Part shown: positions 13,584 to 17,681 of the stretch, in pieces
Position numbering within the stretch: position 1 is the stretch's first letter
Layout of the letters: each line of letters begins with the position of its first letter
Assembly: GCA_903885865.1 (NCBI GenBank)
Contig: CAISKH010000500.1
Location: forward strand, 1-17,681
Origin: an uncultured Mucilaginibacter sp.
GTDB lineage: Bacteria > Bacteroidota > Bacteroidia > Sphingobacteriales > Sphingobacteriaceae
DNA length: 17,681 nt
Direction of reading: 5' to 3'
Made by a program: the position numbers and the translations under genes
Notes under the pieces: generated by a model
The model's database searches: none
Seen by the model: only the letters and a program-made list of their open reading frames with translations
Told to the model about the DNA's origin: nothing

Positions 13584-15893
13584 ATGAAAACACGTAAATT
13601 ATTAGCAGGTCTGTATTGCACTTTGGCAGGTGTAATAGTATTCTTATCAATTCCTTCGGACTGCAGCGCCCAGTTAAGCTCTGCGCAGCTAAGCAAGGGC
13701 AAAGGAAGCACCGGCGGCATTCAGCATAAAACCTGGACAGAATATGGCGGCGGTAACGATCAGTCTAAATATGTTGATTTTAAACAGATCACTAAGAAGA
13801 ATGTTAATCAGCTCCAGGTAGCATGGACCTATTCAACAAACGACAATGTCGCCACTTCCAAGTTTAACCCCATCATTGTGGATAATATAATGTATGTGCT
13901 GGCAAAAAACAATTCATTGGTAGCGGTCGATATCGAAACAGGTAAGGAGATATGGATACATGCTAACCTGGGTGGTCTGCGATCAAAAAGGGGTATCAAT
14001 TACTGGGAAAGCAAGGACAGGAAGGACCGCCGTTTATTGTTTAATTTAGGCAACACCCTGCAGGAAATTGACGCGAAAACCGGAAAATCGATCCTGACAT
14101 TTGGCGATAATGGCTCTGTTGACCTCACGGAAGGTTACGGGCTTGATCCTGCTACGATATCCAACCCTACATCGTCTTCCCCGGCGCATGTTTTCGAAGA
14201 CCTGATCATAGAGGGCTCAACAACCGGTGAGGGTTATTTCTCAACGCCGGGTGATATTAGGGCATATAACGTAATAACCGGAAAAGAGGCATGGATATTT
14301 CATACCGAACCTCGCGAGGGTGAGTTCGGTTACGATACCTGGCCCAAAGAAGCCTATAAATATATCGGCGGCGTTAATGTTTGGGGAGAGTTTTCCGTTG
14401 ATGCCAGGCGGGGTATCGTTTATTGCCCTACCGGCTCTCCTACTTATGATTATTATGGAGCCGACCGGGAAGGACAGGGTTTATTCGGTAATTGTATTAT
14501 CGCGCTTAACGCACGTACGGGCAAACGTATCTGGCATTTCCAGATGGTGCATCATGACATGTGGGATTTTGACGCGGTATCAGCCCCTCAACTTATAACT
14601 GTAAACCACAATGGCAAGAAAGTTGACGCGGTTGCACAAGCTACCAAACAAGGCTTCCTGTATGTATTTAACCGCGTTACCGGCAAACCCTTATGGCCCG
14701 TAAAAGAGATACCTGTTCCACAGAGCAAAACACCGGGCGAACACTCATGGCCCACCCAGCCTTTCCCAACCGTTGTTCCTCCTTATAACCGGCAGGTAAT
14801 AACCGCGAAGGATATTAATCCGCTTTGGTCGGCCGGTAAGCGCGACACCATGTTAAAACGACTGGCTGCCGGAAAATCAGGATTATATGAGCCTCTTTCA
14901 ACGGAATACGAAACCTTTACAATGCCTGGCGCTAACGGGGGCGCCCTTCACGGAAATACAGCCTCTAACCCTGGCAAGGGGATAGTGTATGTTTCTTACC
15001 AGGAAGCTCCGTCGGTATATAAATTAGGGAAAACGCCGCCGTCAACGCTAAGGGTACCGATCTCGGCGGATGAAACCGCAAGGGCAAAAGCCTTATATAC
15101 CGAAAAGTGCCAGACCTGCCACGGCCCTGACCACAACGGAGCGATAGGCCCTTCGCTGGTTAATTTAAACAACAGGCTTAATTATGCAAATTTTGAGACC
15201 TTGCTTGAAAGCGGAAGAGGGCAAATGCCGGCATTCGTTCATTTGGGCGATCAGGCAACAGCAGATCTTTACAAATTTTTCTCGTCACCTATCGTAGCCC
15301 GTAATTTTGGCGGCAGAGGAGGGTTCGGATCAGCAGTGTCGGCGATGCCTGAGGGCCCGGTTGTGGAGTCGGGCGGCGTGCCTGTGAAGGACAAGGGCCG
15401 TGTACGTGTGCAACGTGGTTATCCCGAGGGGTTTCCAGTTCCTCCTGTCAAGTATGATATGAACGCTTCAAGCACCAGTTATGGCTTAGGTTTCCCCGAT
15501 CTTTTAACTCCGCCATGGTCAGGTATAGCGGCGTATGATTTGAATACAGGCAAAATAAAATGGAACCGTGCACTGGGTACCGTGGATAGACTCGGTAAGG
15601 ATTTGGGCTCCCCTAAAGGTTCGCAGCATAAAGGAATGCTCGTTACAGCTACCGGGCTGGTTTTTGCTACCTGCAATGATGGTAGGATATATGCTTATGA
15701 TGCAGATAACGGCAATATTTTATGGTCATATAAATTGCCAAGGGAACCGGATGGCCTGCCTGCCATGTATGAATATAAAGGGCGCCAGTACCTGGTGATT
15801 TGTTCAACAAGCGGCCGTACGGATAGAACCAAGACGGACGAGGAGACATTCAGGGGGTATACGGTGCTAGCCCTGCCCGAAATAAAAAAGTGA
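13584..15893 (+). CDS. PQQ-dependent aldose dehydrogenase with inserted cytochrome c domain
   Basis: A 769-residue exported quinoprotein. The signal peptide spans about residues 1-29 (cleavage near CSA-QL). The mature protein opens with WTEYGGGNDQSKYVDFKQIT, typical of membrane glucose-dehydrogenase-like propellers, and repeats the tryptophan-docking pattern (ETGKEIWI, ITGKEAWIF, RTGKRIWHF, NTGKIKWN, DNGNILWSY). HHDMWDFD and TKQGFLYVFNRVTGK give D328 and K355, 27 residues apart as I recall for the catalytic Asp466/Lys493 pair of E. coli Gcd. A heme c site CQTCH (509-513) with probable distal Met548 lies at about 495-568, before the last propeller blades (640-765). No membrane helices are present apart from the signal. 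Its likely role is periplasmic oxidation of an aldose to an aldonolactone, passing electrons to its own heme. PQQ use is inferred from family; PQQ synthesis genes are not in the window. Confidence 0.85.
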   Translation: MKTRKLLAGLYCTLAGVIVFLSIPSDCSAQLSSAQLSKGKGSTGGIQHKTWTEYGGGNDQSKYVDFKQITKKNVNQLQVAWTYSTNDNVATSKFNPIIVDNIMYVLAKNNSLVAVDIETGKEIWIHANLGGLRSKRGINYWESKDRKDRRLLFNLGNTLQEIDAKTGKSILTFGDNGSVDLTEGYGLDPATISNPTSSSPAHVFEDLIIEGSTTGEGYFSTPGDIRAYNVITGKEAWIFHTEPREGEFGYDTWPKEAYKYIGGVNVWGEFSVDARRGIVYCPTGSPTYDYYGADREGQGLFGNCIIALNARTGKRIWHFQMVHHDMWDFDAVSAPQLITVNHNGKKVDAVAQATKQGFLYVFNRVTGKPLWPVKEIPVPQSKTPGEHSWPTQPFPTVVPPYNRQVITAKDINPLWSAGKRDTMLKRLAAGKSGLYEPLSTEYETFTMPGANGGALHGNTASNPGKGIVYVSYQEAPSVYKLGKTPPSTLRVPISADETARAKALYTEKCQTCHGPDHNGAIGPSLVNLNNRLNYANFETLLESGRGQMPAFVHLGDQATADLYKFFSSPIVARNFGGRGGFGSAVSAMPEGPVVESGGVPVKDKGRVRVQRGYPEGFPVPPVKYDMNASSTSYGLGFPDLLTPPWSGIAAYDLNTGKIKWNRALGTVDRLGKDLGSPKGSQHKGMLVTATGLVFATCNDGRIYAYDADNGNILWSYKLPREPDGLPAMYEYKGRQYLVICSTSGRTDRTKTDEETFRGYTVLALPEIKK

Positions 15894-15906
15894 TATAGAA
15901 TCACTT
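15888..15906 (+). other. Stem-loop over the PQQ-dehydrogenase stop codon
   Basis: AAGTGAT (15888-15894) pairs perfectly with ATCACTT (15900-15906) around a 5-base loop, and the TGA stop lies in the left arm. A second small dyad TACATA-CT-TATGTA follows. No T-run follows, so it is a weak terminator candidate. It may protect the 3' end of the message. Confidence 0.3.
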
Positions 15907-15929
15907 ACATACTTATGTATTAAAAGAAG

Positions 15930-16034
15930 ATGGGATTCAAATCAACCCTCTTGATCGTAGTTTGCGCTTGTGTTTGTTTTTAAATACAAGCGCAAACTGC
16001 TTTATACGGAATGGGCAGAGCATTGGGCGGTTAA
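15930..16034 (+). pseudogene. Interrupted signal-peptide-like mini-ORF
   Basis: After an A/G-rich AAAAGAAG sequence, an ATG at 15930 opens MGFKSTLLIVVCACVCF, a good signal-peptide start, and stops at TAA (15981-15983). The same frame continues for 16 codons as IQAQTALYGMGRALGG to a second TAA (16032-16034). Read through, a hydrophobic core is followed by a Q-A-Q boundary, which is common at Bacteroidota signal cleavage sites. This suggests a small exported protein, or a decayed gene remnant, broken by one stop codon. The central part coincides with a 15-bp inverted repeat, so the coding appearance could be accidental. No homologue is recognised. Confidence 0.3.
15957..16000 (+). repeat. 15-bp inverted repeat between the sugar-acid genes
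   Basis: GTAGTTTGCGCTTGT (15957-15971) and ACAAGCGCAAACTGC (15986-16000) pair over 15 positions with a single T-G mismatch, around a 14-base AT-rich loop. It is the strongest hairpin seen in the window and lies in the leader between the dehydrogenase and dehydratase genes. Its role could be an mRNA-stability element or attenuator, or a protein-binding dyad. The T-run is in the loop rather than after the stem, unlike an ordinary terminator. Confidence 0.6.
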
Positions 16035-16087
16035 AAGATAAAAAGACTGAATACACTTACTGGGTAAGAAATTTATAAGTTATTTAT

Positions 16088-17323
16088 ATGGAAAGAAGAA
16101 GATTTATTCAGTCGGTAGCTCTCGGCTCTACAGCAGCATTGGTTGGTTTTCCTTTGCTAAAGGCCAATGCTGCCCCTAAGCTAAAAATAACTAAAATAAG
16201 ATATTATGCCGCACCGGGATACAACAAACCAAACTTTAACCAGGCAAGGGGCATTGTAGAGATAGAAACGGATGGCGGCATAATAGGTATTGGTGAAGGC
16301 GGCTCGAAAGACTCGATTGAGCAATGTGCGCAAATGATGATAGGGTCAGACCCTTTCAGAATTGAGCATATTTGGCAGAATTTGTACCGCGGCATGTTTT
16401 ATCCTCCCGGCAGGGAAAAACTACATGCTTTAGGCGCGCTGGAAATGGCGCTTTGGGATATTAAAGGCAAAGCCCTGGGCGTACCGGTGTACGAACTGCT
16501 GGGCGGTGCTACGCGCGATTATATCGAGTGTTACAGCGCAGGCTGGCCGTCAAAAGCGATAAAAGAAGAGGACAGGATACGTGATGTTTTTGAAGAAGGG
16601 TTCAGGTGTTACCGGATAGGCCCCACAGGCGGAGACGGCGCAATGCCGTTTGATTTTTATGAAAACGCAAAAAAAACAATTGATTATTGCAAAAAAATAG
16701 ATGCTATAGTTGGCGGTAACGGCAAGTGGGCGGTCGACCTCCACACGCGTTTCGACCCGCCTGAGGCGATAAAAATATGTACAGCGATACAGGATTTGGA
16801 GCCGTATTTTGTTGAGGATGTTATACGGTCGGAAAACGTGGATACTTATAAAATGGTGAGGCAGCAAACTACCGTGCCAATAGCGGTAGGCGAGCAATTT
16901 GGCGACAAATGGGACGTGAATATGCTGATTGAGCAGCAACTCATCAACTACACACGTGTTACCTTACCAAACACCGGCGGCATATCCGAATTTAAAAAAA
17001 TAGCCGCTCTTTGTGAAACGCATTACGTGGGCATGATACCGCATTTCACCGGCCCATTGTCAGAAGCCGCATTGGTACACGTTTTGGGTTCAAGCAGCCC
17101 GTCGAGATGCATTATGGAAATAGGCGGCGGGATCGAGTATCCGCCTTACTATAATGAGGATTATATCATTTATAAGAAAGGTAAACTATACCTTAATCCT
17201 GCACCGGGGCTGGGTGTGAAATTCGACCCAAAAAAAGCAACGTTCCTAATGGAAATAACCTCGAACACCCGTTTTAAACAACCTATTTTAAAAGCGCCCG
17301 ACGGTTCAATTCATAACTGGTAA
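16088..17323 (+). CDS. Tat-exported enolase-superfamily acid-sugar dehydratase (galactonate dehydratase-like)
   Basis: A 411-residue mandelate racemase/muconate lactonizing enzyme family member. The N-terminus MERRRFIQSVALGSTAALVGF with A-N-A-A near 26-29 is a twin-arginine signal, so the folded enzyme is probably exported. The capping domain runs to about 150 and the barrel follows. Metal ligands D217 (VDLH), E243 (FVED) and E269 (VGEQ) are spaced 26 and 26, with H219 and H319. From memory these intervals match E. coli galactonate dehydratase DgoD (D183, H185, E209, E235, H285). The position of the His-Asp dyad aspartate appears to be T292, so chemistry or substrate may differ. It probably dehydrates an aldonate to a 2-keto-3-deoxy acid. 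Its TAA overlaps the ATG of dgoK, supporting a sugar-acid pathway. Confidence 0.85.
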   Translation: MERRRFIQSVALGSTAALVGFPLLKANAAPKLKITKIRYYAAPGYNKPNFNQARGIVEIETDGGIIGIGEGGSKDSIEQCAQMMIGSDPFRIEHIWQNLYRGMFYPPGREKLHALGALEMALWDIKGKALGVPVYELLGGATRDYIECYSAGWPSKAIKEEDRIRDVFEEGFRCYRIGPTGGDGAMPFDFYENAKKTIDYCKKIDAIVGGNGKWAVDLHTRFDPPEAIKICTAIQDLEPYFVEDVIRSENVDTYKMVRQQTTVPIAVGEQFGDKWDVNMLIEQQLINYTRVTLPNTGGISEFKKIAALCETHYVGMIPHFTGPLSEAALVHVLGSSSPSRCIMEIGGGIEYPPYYNEDYIIYKKGKLYLNPAPGLGVKFDPKKATFLMEITSNTRFKQPILKAPDGSIHNW

Positions 17324-17681
17324 TGGAAAAATATTTATTGAGTTGTGATTGGGGTTCAACTGTTTTCCGGCTGCGTTTAATTGAAATGCCGGGGCAGACT
17401 GTTATTGGCGAAGTTTCTTCTGATGATGGCGTTACCCGCACATTTAATAACTGGAAGGCTAGCGCTGCCCATAAAGAAATAAGCCGGAAACAATATTTTA
17501 TTGACCTGCTGAAGAAACAGAAAGATATGTTAGCCGCAAAGGTATCAGTTAAGCTGGATGGCATACCCATTGCAATTTCGGGCATGGCATCCTCCTCTAT
17601 CGGGATGCTGGAACTACCTTATGCTATGCTGCCCTTCCCGGTTAACGGGAGCGGCGTAAACGTACAATTTTTTGAAGCTGA
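17323..17681 (+). CDS. dgoK: 2-dehydro-3-deoxygalactonokinase, N-terminal part
   Basis: The frame opens with an ATG that overlaps the previous stop (TAATG) and stays open to the window end, giving the first 119 residues. It begins MEKYLLSCDWGSTVFRLRL, the phosphate-loop motif DWGST-x-x-R of DgoK. GVTRTF and PIAISGMASSSIGMLELPY (about residues 85-103) follow, both characteristic of the family. DgoK phosphorylates 2-keto-3-deoxygalactonate with ATP in the cytoplasm, after which an aldolase (DgoA) splits it to pyruvate and glyceraldehyde-3-phosphate. No signal peptide is present, so the upstream exported dehydratase implies uptake of the keto-deoxy acid between the two steps. The family's usual length is near 300 residues; the remainder lies outside the window. 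Confidence 0.85.
   Translation, partial: MEKYLLSCDWGSTVFRLRLIEMPGQTVIGEVSSDDGVTRTFNNWKASAAHKEISRKQYFIDLLKKQKDMLAAKVSVKLDGIPIAISGMASSSIGMLELPYAMLPFPVNGSGVNVQFFEA

Noticed and set aside
16550..16939. Minus-strand 129-codon reading frame inside the dehydratase gene
   Set aside because: The plus frame holds all enolase-superfamily ligands; the minus frame shows no domain and is a long shadow.
17283..17585. Minus-strand 100-codon reading frame at the right end
   Set aside because: It is antisense to dgoK, whose plus-strand frame carries clear kinase motifs and is coupled to the upstream gene.
1..17681. CRISPR arrays, IS elements, integrase or phage genes
   Set aside because: No direct-repeat/spacer periodicity, transposase or integrase motifs were seen; the only repeats are the short palindromes listed.

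Overview
This 17.7 kb window looks like the chromosome of a Bacteroidota bacterium, probably Sphingobacteriaceae (Mucilaginibacter- or Pedobacter-like). That placement is inference. It rests on moderate GC with A-rich translation starts in place of strong Shine-Dalgarno sites, several matches to the Bacteroidota promoter pattern (TTTG, about 19-20 bases, TAnnTTTG), tRNA genes without an encoded CCA, and gene families typical of the phylum. No phage, IS element or CRISPR array was seen.

Left part (1-5158). The window opens in the 3' end of an alpha/beta hydrolase gene that overlaps a 3-methyladenine DNA glycosylase gene. These face a minus-strand operon of four tightly packed genes (DUF4442 hotdog protein, GNAT acetyltransferase, AlbA_2 ATP-binding/wHTH protein, MATE exporter). 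Next on the minus strand is an exported TPR protein with its own promoter and terminator.

Middle part (5324-13327). gyrA is followed by a tRNA-His/tRNA-Gln pair, all on the minus strand. On the plus strand are copA, whose only possible start sits on top of a promoter motif (probably a leaderless mRNA), and rnhA. Two palindromic intergenic repeats lie between them, one containing the copA stop codon and the other forming the rnhA leader. A minus-strand operon trmN6 - YfcE-like phosphoesterase - fbp follows.

Right part (13584-end). Three plus-strand genes form a likely oxidative sugar-acid module: an exported PQQ-type aldose dehydrogenase with a c-type cytochrome domain inserted in its beta-propeller, a Tat-exported enolase-superfamily acid-sugar dehydratase, and, translationally coupled to it, a 2-dehydro-3-deoxygalactonokinase (dgoK) cut by the window edge. 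Together they suggest a De Ley-Doudoroff-like route: aldose to aldonate and then to 2-keto-3-deoxy-aldonate in the periplasm, then uptake and phosphorylation in the cytoplasm. Between the dehydrogenase and the dehydratase lies a tiny signal-peptide-like reading frame interrupted by an in-frame stop and folded within a 15-bp inverted repeat.

Novelty: most genes are ordinary housekeeping. The most interesting stretch is 13.4-17.7 kb. Protein identities come from motif reading alone, without database searches.
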